Below are positions 9,605 to 19,713 of a stretch of DNA of 64,000 bases, piece after piece. Every line of letters starts with the position of its first letter. Position 1 is the stretch's first letter. Origin of the DNA: Emiliania huxleyi CCMP1516 (taxonomy: Eukaryota; Haptophyta; Isochrysidales; Noelaerhabdaceae). The DNA is taken from the NCBI RefSeq assembly GCF_000372725.1, contig NW_005199577.1, positions 48,310 to 112,309 of the forward strand, given 5' to 3'. Under the pieces are notes generated by a model, which worked only from the letters and a program-made list of their open reading frames with translations, searched no databases and was not told the DNA's origin. A program made the position numbers and the translations under genes.

Positions 9605-12520
9605 CGCGACACCGGCCGTCCAGAGTCCAGTCGTGTGCGTGGCGCACTTGCACATATATACCTAGAACACTGCCGTAGCGCGTAGCCCCCACGAGCTACG
9701 CTACGTATATCGCTCGCGCTGTGTGCGCGAGGGCGAGCTCTCCGACGCTCTCCTCTGCGGTGGTCTCTGCATTGCTACGATTCTCGTAGCCCTCTCTCTG
9801 AGCTTCTCTGTAGGAAGTGCGCAAAAACGAAAAAGAATTTTACAATCGTGTCAGTGTCAGCGCGCACTAGTCCCGTGCCCAGTGTCGTTTGCTCTCTAAT
9901 GGTGTACCTGTGCCAGTGCGTGCAAGTCCCGTGCCCCGTCGTGTGGCGCCGGCACCCCAGCGTAGGAATCCTAGAGGGCGTCGTGTAGCCCTCCTTCTCT
10001 GGTATAGCAAAATTCTGTCCCGACGGCGTCTATCTCCCGACGAGATAGAAGCGTGGATGGCCGACCAACTCGAGGGTGCTTCTGGACCCTCGAGCTGATA
10101 TTAATATGCGGCGGACGGCCGCTCCCCACGGTCCACGTCTTCTCCCCGGCCCGCCGCCCGGTCCGCCGCAGCGGGCGCCAATGCCGCCTTCCGGCCCTCC
10201 GCCCGGGTACCCACAGATGGGGTACGGCCAGCGGCCGCCGCCTGGCATGCCGCCGGGCTATGGCTTGACGAGCAACGGCTGCTACCACGGGCCACGTCCT
10301 CCCCCCGGCCCGCCGCCCGGCCCGCCGCAGCGGGCGCCAATGCCGCCTTCCGGCCCTCCGCCCGGGTACCCGCGGATGGGGTACGGCCCGCGGCTGTCGC
10401 CTGGCATGCCGCCGGGCTACCCTCCCCACATCCCTCCGCCCCGCCACCCCGGCATGGCTGGCCAGCCGCCCGACTACCCGTGCCACCACCCCAGCGGCTA
10501 CGATGACCGTCGGTCCAGAAGCGAGCGCGAGCGCGACTATTACAATGAGCGCGATCAGCCACCCTCGTCTAGCCGCACTGCTGCCGGTGGTCAGCTCAAC
10601 GCTAAGCAGCTCAGCAGCCACATCTCGAATGCTGGCAGCGCTGACGCACTGCTCGCGCTCTTTGCTGCCCACAGCGCGAGCTTGGACCACATCCACGCTG
10701 CGAACCTGTGGAACAAACTGGGCAAGCAGCGCGTCGAGCGGCGGCACGAGGAGCAGCTTGAGCGGCTGGTGCGGCGCACGCATGACCTCGTCTCGTCGTG
10801 CGAGGCACGCAGCCTGGCGAACATCGCCCACGGCGTAGCAAAGTGCCAGCTGCAAGTAGGGGTGGTGCGTTCGCTGTACGCGGCGGTGGCGGAGGCGGCG
10901 GTGCGCGGCGGGCTGGCGGGCTTCAACCCTCAGAACCTGGCCAACACGGTGTGGGCGTATGCGACGGCGGGCGTGGCTACAGAGGCGCTCTTTGCGGCGG
11001 TGGCGGAGGCGGCGGTGCGGGGCGGGCTGGCTGGCTTCAACCCTCAGGACCTAGCCAACACGGTGTGGGCGTACGCGACGGCGGGCGTGGCTGCGGAGGC
11101 GCTTTTTGCGGCGGTGGCGGAGGCGGCGGTGCGCGGCGGGCTGGCGGGCTTCGAGCCGCAGGACTTGTCCAACACGGTGTGGGCGTATGCGACGGCGGGC
11201 GTGGCTGCGGAGGCGCTGTACGCGGCGGTGGCGGAGGCGGCGGCGCGGAGCGGGCTGGCTGGCTTCACCCCTCAGAACCTGGCCAACACGGTGTGGGCGT
11301 ATGCGACGGCGGGCGTGGCTGCGGACGAGCTGTACGCGGCGGCGGCGGAGGCGGCGGCGCGCGGCGGGCTGGCTGGCTTCACCCCTCAGAACCTGGCCAA
11401 CACGGTGTGGGCGTATGCGACGGCGGGCGTGGCTACAGAGGCGCTCTTTGCGGCGGTGGCGGAGGCGGCGGTGCGCGGCGGGCTGGCTGGCTTCAACCCT
11501 CAGGACCTAGCCAACACGGTGTGGGCGTATGCGACGGCAGACCATTATCACCAGGCGCTGCTTGCCGACTGCTCGCGCGTAATCAGCGACTCGCTCGCGC
11601 GGGATCCGTCAACGTGGAGCGTCGGGAACCGCCGTCAGCTTCACCAGTGGCAGCTCTGGCTCTCCCTGGAGCGAGGAGCAGACGGGCAGCAGCATCTCCT
11701 CCCCGCCTCTGAGCGCCAGCGTTGCTGCGACGCTATGGTGGCGACCATAGCTCGGCCATCAGGCTTGCAGCGCTCGGTTGCAGCTGCCCTCGCCGCCGTC
11801 CAGCACGGCTTTGAGGAGGAGCATCTCGAGCCGCACACCGGCTACTCTCTCGACCTGGCGTTTCCCTCGTCACGCATCGCGATCGAGGTGGACGGCCCCT
11901 CTCACTTCCTGCTGCCCGACGGCCGGGGCGTGCGCAAACCCAACGGGCCGACGCTGCTCAAGCGGCGCCTCCTCGCGGCGGCTGGCTGGAAGGTGATCAG
12001 CGTTCCATTCTACGAGTGGAACCGCTTCGCGACGGCCAATGAGAGGCAAACCTACCTGCAGGGGCTGTTGGGCTAGTTGACAGGCGCACACAAAGCACTG
12101 GCTCTCGCCGAAGGCTCTCACACATCGCCACCGATCACACCGCCGCCACCGTGCCCTCCACAGATGCCCCGATGAAATTCGCGCTGCTGCTCCTGACCCC
12201 CGCGTGCGCGATGTTCGCTCGCGCGGATCGCGACCGTCTGGTCTCCCCTTGCTGCCGCTCCTCCGCCGCCGGACTGCCCTCTCCACCACCCTCGCCCAGG
12301 GATCTACAATGCTGTCTTAAGGTCCGACAGGTTCGGCACCGGGCACCGCCTCGGTATACAAAATGCGCCTGCGGGCGGACCCTCACTCACAGATCACAGA
12401 TCACTTCCATTAATAGGGGGTAAACAGCGCCCCAAAATCCACCAGTGTGGGATGTCGCGCAATCGATTGACTCTGAAAAGCTCGCATGAGGCATGTACCT
12501 ACCTCAAGCTAGCTACTACT
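9600..12520 (+). repeat. 3-kb duplicated unit, copy 2 (RAP gene)
   Basis: Second copy of 4005-7160, offset by about 5.6 kb, including upstream region, gene and 3' flank. It has two fewer 114-bp units. Confidence 0.95.
10106..12076 (+). CDS. RAP-domain protein with six 38-residue repeats (copy 2)
   Basis: Paralogue of the 4589-6715 gene; 656 residues. Same order: Pro/Gly-rich N-terminus with two near-identical blocks, helical lead-in, six 38-aa repeats (10873-11556), and the RAP domain with AIEVDGPSHF and GWKVISVPFYEWN. The ATG at 10106 is preceded in frame only by non-ATG codons and gives an extra MRRTAAPHGPRLLPG leader absent from copy 1. Repeats here show more ATEALF / AAEALF variants at the variable end, so the predicted RNA-contact pattern differs between paralogues. 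Family knowledge: RAP proteins act on chloroplast or mitochondrial RNAs. The target of this one is unknown. Confidence 0.85.
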   Translation: MRRTAAPHGPRLLPGPPPGPPQRAPMPPSGPPPGYPQMGYGQRPPPGMPPGYGLTSNGCYHGPRPPPGPPPGPPQRAPMPPSGPPPGYPRMGYGPRLSPGMPPGYPPHIPPPRHPGMAGQPPDYPCHHPSGYDDRRSRSERERDYYNERDQPPSSSRTAAGGQLNAKQLSSHISNAGSADALLALFAAHSASLDHIHAANLWNKLGKQRVERRHEEQLERLVRRTHDLVSSCEARSLANIAHGVAKCQLQVGVVRSLYAAVAEAAVRGGLAGFNPQNLANTVWAYATAGVATEALFAAVAEAAVRGGLAGFNPQDLANTVWAYATAGVAAEALFAAVAEAAVRGGLAGFEPQDLSNTVWAYATAGVAAEALYAAVAEAAARSGLAGFTPQNLANTVWAYATAGVAADELYAAAAEAAARGGLAGFTPQNLANTVWAYATAGVATEALFAAVAEAAVRGGLAGFNPQDLANTVWAYATADHYHQALLADCSRVISDSLARDPSTWSVGNRRQLHQWQLWLSLERGADGQQHLLPASERQRCCDAMVATIARPSGLQRSVAAALAAVQHGFEEEHLEPHTGYSLDLAFPSSRIAIEVDGPSHFLLPDGRGVRKPNGPTLLKRRLLAAAGWKVISVPFYEWNRFATANERQTYLQGLLG

Positions 12521-12599
12521 CATTGTGACAACGACCTCCGATTGTGTTTTTGGTCGCCACAGACTGGGTCCGACTTGAGTGACTTGACGGGCGCATGGA

Positions 12600-12732
12600 G
12601 ACGTGAGGTCGACAAAACTCCCTCGCACGACACTGGGCACGGGACTGGCTCTTCGGCACTTACTGCGCAAAAAGAAACAGCGCGATGCTTGTCGATGGAT
12701 GCAAGCCGGCGAAGCCGGAACAGGAATCACAC
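12600..12732 (+). repeat. 130-bp direct repeat, right flank of RAP copy 2
   Basis: Matches 9475-9604. It ends three bases before the KamA start codon, so the same sequence that flanks RAP copy 2 on the left serves as the KamA 5' flank on the right. Confidence 0.85.
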
Positions 12733-12735
12733 GCC

Positions 12736-14585
12736 ATGAAGGTGAACGGATGTGCCTTGACGCTGCTCGCCGGCGCCGCTGCGCTGCATGTCGGCGTGCC
12801 TCCTGCCCTCTCGTCGTCGCATCGCCGCGTGCCCGCCGCGCTCATGCAGCAGCAGAGCGTCAGCCAGCCGTCCGAGGTGGAGCCACTCGCCGCCGCGGCC
12901 GGTGAGACCAACGTGGTCGGCGCCGAGGTGGAGCAGACGAACGAGCGATTCACGCCCATCACGCTTCAGTCCTTGGACACCTGGGCGGAGAAGTTCCCCC
13001 GCCTACAGGACAAGCTCGCCGACATCAAGATGTCGTCACTCATCTTCCCGTTCAAAGCGTCGCCTTACCTGGTCGAGGAGCTGGTGCGCCACAGCGCGCC
13101 CTCCCGCTCGCCCGCGCGCCTCCGACCGGGCGCCGCCCGCCCCCGCGCCGCAGATTGACTGGGAGATGGAAGGCGACATCTCGACCGACCCGTTCTACCG
13201 GCTCATCTTTCCGACGATGGACATGCTCGAGCCGTCGGCGCGGGCGACGCTCGAGGAGGCGTGCGCCACGAAGGAGCCGCTGACAATCAAGGCGGCCGTC
13301 GAGGAGATCCGCGAGGAGCTCAACCCGCACCCCGCGGGGCAGAAGGCCCTCAACGCGCCGAAAAAGGCGGAGCTGACGGGCGTGCAGCACAAGTACTCTG
13401 AGACGGTGTTGTTCTTCGCCTCTGCGGCGCAGACGTGCCACGCGTACTGCACGTACTGCTTCCGCTGGGCGCAGTTCATCGGCGACTCGGACCTGCGCTT
13501 CGCGCAGAAGGACGCGGGCTCGCTCTTCGACTACCTCGCCGAGCACGAGGAGGTCTCCGACATCCTCTTCACCGGCGGCGACCCGATGATCATGAAGACG
13601 CGCGCGCCGTCTGCATCGCCGAGAGGTCGACACACCGACACGCGGGCTGCTTCACGCCCGCTGGTGTGGAAACAGGCGCGTCTTCAAGCAGTACTTCGAG
13701 CCCTTCAAGGACCCGACCTTCCTGCCGCACGTCAAGAACCTGCGCATCGGCACGCGCGCGCTTACGTTTTGGCCGCAACGCTTCACGACCGACGCCGACG
13801 CCGACGAGCTCCTCGCGCTGCTGCGCGAGGTCAAGGAGGTGGGCGGGCGGCACATCGCGGTGATGTCGCACCTGGGCCACGTGCGTGAGCTGTCGACCGA
13901 CAAGGTGCGGCACGCCATCCACCGCCTCAAGCAGGAGGCGGGCGTGATCATCCGCTCGCAGTCTCCGGTGATGCGCGGCATCAACGACGACGCGAAGGCG
14001 AGGGGCACCGGGGCGCGAGGGCGCGGCTGGCAACGCCTCTCTCACGCCTCCCCGACCCTGCCTGCAGGTGTGGGCCGACAAGTGGCGCGAGGAGGTGCGG
14101 CTCGGCATCGTCCCGTACTACATGTTCATGGCGCGCGACACGGGCGCGCAGGCCTTCTTTGACGTGCCACTCGTGCGCGCGCAGCAGCTCTACGCCGACG
14201 CTATCCGCAACACGTCCGGTCTCTGCCGCACCGCTCGCGGCCCGTCGATGAGCTGCACCCCCGGCAAGGTCGAGGTGGTTGGAACGCAAGAGGTCATGGG
14301 TGTGCCCCGCCTCTGTGCTGCGCTTCCTCCAGCGTGAACAGCGCCTCTTCACACCTCCAGCTGTGAACAGGTGTGCCCGCCTTTGTGCTGCGCTTCCTCC
14401 AGTGCCGCGACGAGAAGTGGATCGGCAAGGTCTTCTTCGCAAAGTACGACCCCAAGGCGGTGTGGTTCGACGACCTGGAGCCGCTCGACGGGATGGAGCT
14501 GCCGTGGGAGTACACGGGCTTGCCGCGGCCGTGCATCGACGAGGCGTGTCAAATCGAGTACCTCATGTCGCAAGAGAACGCCTGA
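12736..14585 (+). CDS. KamA-family radical SAM aminomutase (lysine 2,3-aminomutase-like)
   Basis: Five exons. Introns are 13084-13153 (GT), 13600-13675 (GC), 13998-14066 (GC) and 14300-14368 (GT). Removing them leaves 1566 nt, a 521-residue frame. The cluster motif CHAYCTYCFRW fits CxxxCxxC for the 4Fe-4S/SAM site. FTGGDPMIMKT, LRIGTRALTFWPQRFT, AVMSHLGHVREL, SQSPVMRGINDD, GIVPYYMFMARDTGA and GPSMSCTPGK follow the KamA family order; the Lys in TPGK is the likely PLP site by analogy. The N-terminus (MKVNGCALTLLAGAAALH) looks like a signal or organelle leader. The family moves amino groups between carbons of lysine or related amino acids; substrate is not decidable here. The fourth intron begins with a copy of the exon that follows it. 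Confidence 0.85.
14300..14368 (+). other. Duplication-derived intron in the KamA gene
   Basis: The first 33 nt (GTGTGCCCCGCCTCTGTGCT onward) match the start of the following exon at 14369-14400 with about two differences, one a frame-breaking extra C. The intron ends in TGTGAACAG|GT. The phase (G|GT) is correct, and with all four introns removed the gene length is a multiple of three. Confidence 0.7.
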
Positions 14586-15192
14586 GGTGCGCGCAGAGAC
14601 ACGCAACCAGAGAGGGGGATCTGCCTCGATCGGACCTCGAGGATCTGTCTTGCGTGTGCGCGGCGGCGACCCGCGCCACGCGAGCCATTTCCGGCCGCCT
14701 CTCCGCCTTGGTGCCGTCCCGTGTGTCCCAGGGCGCGCCCTGCGACTGTCCTCTGTCGGCGAGCGTCGCCACATCTCGGTGTCGGGGGGACACGTATCGT
14801 CTCCCGTGGGCACTTTTTGATCTTTGCGCACTAGTGCGGTGCCGGTGGCGCTGACCGCTGTCGAGTGTCGTCTGTACACATTGTTCTCTGGAGAACAGCA
14901 ATAACAGTCTTTTCGCTGCTTTTCGCCCGGCGCAAAAACACGAAAACGAAAACCTTGCCAGGGGTCAAAACCCACGACCCTGTTCTCTCGCGAGCCGCGA
15001 CGCGTGCGGACGAGAGCGAAGAGGTTCGCGTCGACGCGGCACTATGTTGGTCGCTCGCGCTCTCTCTCTTATCCGCCGCAAATACACCTCTTTGACCGCT
15101 TCGCACTCCGCATCATCCCTCATCTGTGTTTGACACGCCGAGCCTCCTCTCGCGCTCAGCGAGCCGCGCGAGCCGCGCAGCCTCGCGCTTGT
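14586..15192. other. Intergenic, no gene seen
   Basis: Only GC-driven shadow frames. On the minus strand a B-box-like GGTTTTGACCC (about 14955) occurs without an A box. Confidence 0.5.
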
Positions 15193-15474
15193 CTAGCAGG
15201 CCACGCCCGTCGCCCTTGCCCTGCGAGTTGAGTAGGGGGCACCGCTGTCAGCGGCGCGTCGATGAGAGGGCGGTTGGGGCGGGCGAGGGTGGTGCGGGAG
15301 CGGGCGTGCGCGGCGGCGCGCCAGATAGACTGGGTGGTTGGCGGTGTCGCGCTCGAGCTGAAGCATCGATCCGACCGCTCGCACTGCGGAGGGCGCGCGA
15401 TAGGTGGAGCCGTCCGACATGACCACCGTCACCGTGCGGTAAAGGCTCGGGACGAGACGAGGGTTCGGCGCCAT
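15193..15474 (-). CDS. Mitochondrial ribosomal protein bL31-like
   Basis: A 93-residue frame starting at the ATG read from 15474. The core TVTVVMSDGSTYRAPSAVR, then LQLERDTANHPVY, resembles the short bL31m family (yeast Mrpl36 type), in which MSDGSTF and KDTRNHPLW occupy the same places. It lacks the four zinc-binding Cys of bacterial bL31, as mitochondrial forms usually do. The Arg/Pro-rich tail after NHPVY is unlike the family and may be read-through into an intron, so the 3' end is uncertain. Role: large subunit of the mitochondrial ribosome, if the assignment holds. Confidence 0.5.
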   Translation of the reverse strand: MAPNPRLVPSLYRTVTVVMSDGSTYRAPSAVRAVGSMLQLERDTANHPVYLARRRARPLPHHPRPPQPPSHRRAADSGAPYSTRRARATGVAC

Positions 15475-16315
15475 TTTTGCAGGGCGCGCAGCGAGCCCAG
15501 ACAGAGCTGCGTCACACGCCGGCAAGCAAAGCAAGAAAACGTGCGCCCAAGCGACGCGACGCGACAGAGGAAGAACCGACAACGGACAGCACGACGAGAA
15601 GGGGGCGACCGCGAGGTGGCAAGAAGGTTGAAGCGAGAATTGGAGAGAGACTGCACGGGCTCGCTGCAGTGGTGGTTGTGGGGCGAGGCGAGAGGGTACG
15701 CGCGGGGGCAGCTCTCTTCTCGCGCCGCGTCGCGCCGGGCGAGGGGCGAGGCGAGAGGCAACCATGGCACCTGCAATCTCTTCTCGCGATGTTTCGGTGG
15801 GCAACACGCACGAAACAAGGGAGCTAGCTACGTTTTTTTTCATGCGTGCACAGGCGTGTAGACGCTACAAGACTCTGTGTGACACATTTCTTGTTGGCTT
15901 CTAAAAATCTCTCTCTCTAGACGCTATCGACTGGCCGCCCTCAGAGGTAATCGTGACACACGAGTGATGCACAGCCGTTGTGAGCCACGTGCACGTCGCC
16001 CGCCGGGCGGAGAGAGCGCGCCACGCGCTGCGCCACACACGCTCCGCACAGCTCGCGCCGCCCATGCGCCCAGGAGAGAGCACGGGCGCCGAGGAGAGAG
16101 CAGGGCGCCCAGGAGAGAGCAGGGGCGCCTTTCCCGCCACACGCGAGAAAAAAGAAAATGCCGCCGCAGCGGGAGCGCGAGCGCCGGATGAGGTGGGCGG
16201 TTGCGCCGAGAGGCGGCCGCAGCCGGGGCTGGCGGCGGCGCCGCCGCGGCGGGCCGCTGTCACGGACATTCGGGGTACCCCCGGAGGTGTGCCAGGCCCA
16301 GGAGCAGGCAGCCGC
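15475..16315. other. Intergenic with a short tandem array
   Basis: No gene recognised. At 16066-16130 a GCGCCCAGGAGAGAGCAGG-type unit is repeated about three times. Confidence 0.5.
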
Positions 16316-17821
16316 TCACTGGCCCCGCGCCCACGCCTCGATCTTCTTGGGCAGCAGCTGGTGCTGCAGGTCACCGTGGCCCAGCTGGCCGTAGAGACCA
16401 TAGCCCCAGCTCCAGACACCGCCGTCGGCGGTGATGGCGAAGCTGTCGTGCGCTCCAGCCGACACGGCGACGACGCGCCGGCCAGCCAAGGCCTCAATCT
16501 TCTTCGGCAGGAGCTGCCTCTCCGCGTCGCCGTGGCCCAACCGGCCAAAGTATCCCTCACCCCAGCTCCAGGTGGAGCCGTCGGCGGTGATGGCGAAACT
16601 ATGGGCGGATCCAGCCGACACAGCGACAACGCGCCGCCCAGCGAAGGCCTCGACCTTCTTCGGCAGCAGCTGGCGCTGCTGGTCGCCGTGGCCCAACCGG
16701 CCAAAGAATCCAACGCCCCAGCTCCAGACGGCGCCGTCGGCAGTGAGGGCGAGGCTGTGGCAGCCTCCAGCCGACACAGCGACGACGCGCCGCCCCGCCA
16801 AGGCCTCGACCGTCTTGGGCAGCAGCTGGTTCTGCTGCTCGCCGTGGCCCAGGCTAAAAAACATTCCATCGCCCCAGCTCCAGACGGAGCCATCGGCGGT
16901 GATGGCGAGGCTGTGATTGCGACCAGCCGACACAGCGACGACGCGCCGCCCTGCAAAGGCCTCGATCCTCTTCGGCGGCAGCTGGCTCTGCTCGTTGCCG
17001 TGGCCCAACCACCATCCTCCAAAGCCCCAGCTCCAGACGCTGCCGTCGGCGGCGAGGGCGAGGCTGTGGTTCTCTCCAGCCGACACAGCGACGACGCTCT
17101 GGCCAGCCAAAGCCTCGATCTTCTTGGGCTGCCACTGGTTCTGCTGGTCGCCGTGGCCCAAATCGCCAATGGATCCCCAGCCCCAGCTCCAAACGGCGCC
17201 GTCGGCGGTGAGGGCGAGGCTGTGGCCAACTCCAGCCGCTACGCTCACGGCGCGCTCGTCACCCAACGTCGACGGGAGGCGGGTCGGCGTATTGAGCCGC
17301 TTCACGCCCTCGCCGTGGCCAAGAAGGCCTGGAAACTCCTGAAACTCCTCGTCCTCCTCCTCCTCCTCCTCGCCCTCCGCTGACCCGCACGACGAGAGCC
17401 GCCCCTCGCCGTCGATGAAGAGGCTGTGCCGACCGCCTGCCGCCACCCTCGCCGGCGGGTTGGACTCGTGCAGCAACGCAGCGAAGCACAGCCTCCGCAC
17501 GGCGCAGTCCTCGTCCTCCGGCTGCGCTGGCAGCTCGAAGCCGCGCTCTTGCGCCCACAAGCGGATGCCCTGCTCCGCGAGCGAGTGAAAGAGCAGCGAG
17601 ACGGCCGCGACGCGAGCGATGTCGACGGGGCTGGCGAAGCGAGAGAGGACGCGCTCGAGGAGCTCCCTGGGAAGGTCGAGGAGGTGGGCGGGCGGCGGCG
17701 CGTCTGGCGAGGGAGCGGCGGTGGAGGCGGAGGCGAGGCGGCGCGAGCGGCGGCGCGGCGGGGTGATCCCGAGGAAAAGAAGAAGTTTCTCGCGGACGCG
17801 CAGCCCCAAGATGCGCCGCAA
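16316..17821 (-). CDS. F-box protein with RCC1 beta-propeller (paralogue 1)
   Basis: An F-box-like segment near the N-terminus (LLDLPRELLERVLSRFASPV, then ARVAAVSLLFHSL) is followed by an acidic loop (EEEEEEDEEF) and six or seven RCC1-type blades of the form VVAVSAGxxHSLALTADGxVWSWGxGxxGxLGHGD. In this family the propeller usually recruits a partner and an F-box links it to an SCF ubiquitin ligase. The closest relative in view is 49330-50754. Oddity: no in-frame ATG lies upstream of the F-box. The paralogue has ATGTCC where this gene has GGATCACC (about 17760), so the start is either in an unseen upstream exon or lost. 17821 is only the limit of the open frame. Confidence 0.8.
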   Translation of the reverse strand: MRRILGLRVREKLLLFLGITPPRRRSRRLASASTAAPSPDAPPPAHLLDLPRELLERVLSRFASPVDIARVAAVSLLFHSLAEQGIRLWAQERGFELPAQPEDEDCAVRRLCFAALLHESNPPARVAAGGRHSLFIDGEGRLSSCGSAEGEEEEEEDEEFQEFPGLLGHGEGVKRLNTPTRLPSTLGDERAVSVAAGVGHSLALTADGAVWSWGWGSIGDLGHGDQQNQWQPKKIEALAGQSVVAVSAGENHSLALAADGSVWSWGFGGWWLGHGNEQSQLPPKRIEAFAGRRVVAVSAGRNHSLAITADGSVWSWGDGMFFSLGHGEQQNQLLPKTVEALAGRRVVAVSAGGCHSLALTADGAVWSWGVGFFGRLGHGDQQRQLLPKKVEAFAGRRVVAVSAGSAHSFAITADGSTWSWGEGYFGRLGHGDAERQLLPKKIEALAGRRVVAVSAGAHDSFAITADGGVWSWGYGLYGQLGHGDLQHQLLPKKIEAWARGQ

Positions 17822-18255
17822 TGCTGAACGTGCTGCGTAGTTTTTCTTTCTGAGCTTAGCCTTCGATGTAATGAATTTTCTTTCTTAGTCCGGAGTTTTA
17901 GCTTAGCGCCCGTGGCCGTAGACGGAATGCCGCTTGCGCTTCAGTCGGCTCAGTGAATCACTTATTCAGTGTTCAGTCTTCGATAGAGAGTTTACAGAGA
18001 GAGCAGGCAGGCAGGCAGGTAGATAGATCCTCTCTGAGACTGAGTGAGTGAGTGTCTTGTTTGTGCATGTGTGTGCCATTCCCTCGCCGGCCACACACCC
18101 AAGAAAGGTTGGAGTACAGGTGTTGAACGGCGCCGGCCTGCCGTCTGCCCACCTCAGGAAAGCGATCATATTTTTTCTCTCTCTTCTTTTGGCTTTGACC
18201 GGAGAACCCAGAAAAACCCAGAAAGTGAGAGACTCCATCGTTCAAAGCAAGCACC
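17822..18255. other. Divergent intergenic region
   Basis: Separates the minus-strand RCC1 gene from the plus-strand gene at 18256. Contains short GCAG, GATA and GAGT microsatellite runs at 18005-18050. It probably carries both promoters; no clear TATA box. Confidence 0.5.
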
Positions 18256-18684
18256 ATGTCCCGCCCCTACTCCGACAACCAGCAAGCCTACGGCCAGAGG
18301 TACAACGGCGACTACGACACGCACGCGGCGCACTACAACTCCGTGAAGGAGCTCAAACACTTCGGAGTCTCTACGAGCAAGTACGAGGACAACGACGCCA
18401 ACTACCACAACGCCAACGAATTCACCAACCTGTCGGTCCACAACCGCATCGACAAGCTGCTTATGGATAGCCACCGCACCCGTGCCGAAGAAATCAACGG
18501 CTTCAGCTACACCTCGGGCGGCGAACAGGTGTACGTGTCCCCACAAGAGATGGCGGACCGCGTCTACCACAAGATCGACGCTGCGAAGGCAACCGGAGCG
18601 ATGGACAACGAGCGCTACCAGAACTACCTGCGCCGCTCCGCCGAGCGCCTCAACATGGACATGCGCGCCTTCAACGGATGTTGA
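18256..18684 (+). CDS. Conserved-looking hypothetical protein, 142 aa
   Basis: Intronless, with a good context (CACCATGTCC) and clearly non-shadow codon use. The protein is rich in Asn, His, Tyr and Asp (SKYEDNDANYHNANEFTN), with a helical C-terminal half (ADRVYHKIDAAKATG, YQNYLRRSAERLNMDMR). No signal peptide or membrane span. I do not recognise the family. The composition suggests a soluble, partly disordered protein. Being intronless with balanced composition amid GC-extreme neighbours suggests strong expression. Confidence 0.7.
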   Translation: MSRPYSDNQQAYGQRYNGDYDTHAAHYNSVKELKHFGVSTSKYEDNDANYHNANEFTNLSVHNRIDKLLMDSHRTRAEEINGFSYTSGGEQVYVSPQEMADRVYHKIDAAKATGAMDNERYQNYLRRSAERLNMDMRAFNGC

Positions 18685-18869
18685 ATTCCGAGCACCGCTC
18701 CCACGCACACCTTACAAGCGGGGCAGACGAGTGTATTGTGCAGGTTGGGGTCGACATCCACGGATCATCCAGGCTCCAGCTCAGCGTATGGGGGGAAATG
18801 GCCAACGAGGACTAGTGACTCACACGTGCAGGCACGCATCGCCAGAGCGCAACGCCACCAACCCGTTAA

Positions 18870-19586
18870 ACCCGCCGCCAGCCGGGTCTCCCGGGGGGGT
18901 TGGCGGCGGCGGCGGGAGCCGCGGCTGCGAGGGCCGCTCCCACCTCACAGCCTTGGTCTGGGTGTGGTAGTAGTACGGGCGGCCGCTCTCCAGGTCGCAC
19001 GCCTCGACCCACTGCTCGTCGAAGTCGGGCGCCGCGGCCGCCTCCTCGTCGGACCACTTTTTGAGCTCCTTGACGAGCCTGGGGGGGGGCGGGGGGGGGG
19101 GGGCGGTGTTTGGGGGGGGTACCGTCTGCAAAACTAGGCGGCGCAGGCACCCCCCACTAGGGCCGAGGACAAGAAGCCGTTTGTCGCCGTTGCTTGTTCT
19201 TTTGCTTGTTGATCCAGTCGGTACGCTTCTTGCGCGCCTGCTTGTTGATGTTGTCGGCGTCGCCCGCCACCGCCGCCTTGGAGATCTGCTGCGTGTGGTG
19301 GACGACGAAGCACGAAGGAGGAGGCGCTCGCCGACGCCGCCCCGTACATACACCGTCCGGTCCGTGTTGGTGCCCGCCGCCTCCTTGGCGAACACGTGGA
19401 GGAACTGCTTGGTGGGCGGCGCAATGCCTCCCAAAGTTTCCACGAGCACCACCACCAACCAGCCGCGTTATGGCCTTCTTGGCCCACTTCGCGTCGTAGT
19501 TTTAGGTGTAGTACTGCGCCTCCATCCACTTCCAGCCCGTATCCGTCTTGACCCACCCCTTTCCATACGCGTGGTCTTTGACCCAT
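18870..19586 (-). pseudogene. WW-domain protein, broken or multi-exon
   Basis: A clear WW domain (EQWVEACDLESGRPYYYHTQ followed by TKAVRWERPSQP) sits near 18910-19010, preceded by a helix LVKELKKWSDEEAA and a Pro tract. Upstream pieces (ADNINKQARKKRTDWINKQK; GKGWVKTDTGWKWMEAQYY; YDAKWAKKA) read as real protein but lie in different frames with an in-frame TAA between two of them and no start codon. Either several small introns are missed or the gene has decayed. WW domains bind proline-rich ligands; the whole protein's role is unknown. Confidence 0.5.
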
Positions 19587-19713
19587 AGAGAGAGAGGGAG
19601 GGGAGAGAGAGAGAAGAGATGTCTGTAGAGAGAGAAAGAAAAAATCACCTAACGCTTAGTCAACCACGGCGGCGTGTCGCGCTCGCGTGCGCGTGCGTGC
19701 GGCAAGAGCTGCG

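Noticed and set aside
10076-10105. Upstream start of RAP copy 2 at 10076
   Set aside because: The codon is GTG, not ATG; the first ATG in frame is 10106.
14938-14990. Second tRNA-like B box (minus strand)
   Set aside because: No A box at the right distance and no foldable arms.
15901-17383. Long frames overlapping the RCC1 gene at 16316 on both strands
   Set aside because: Out-of-frame or antisense readings of the repeated RCC1 blades.
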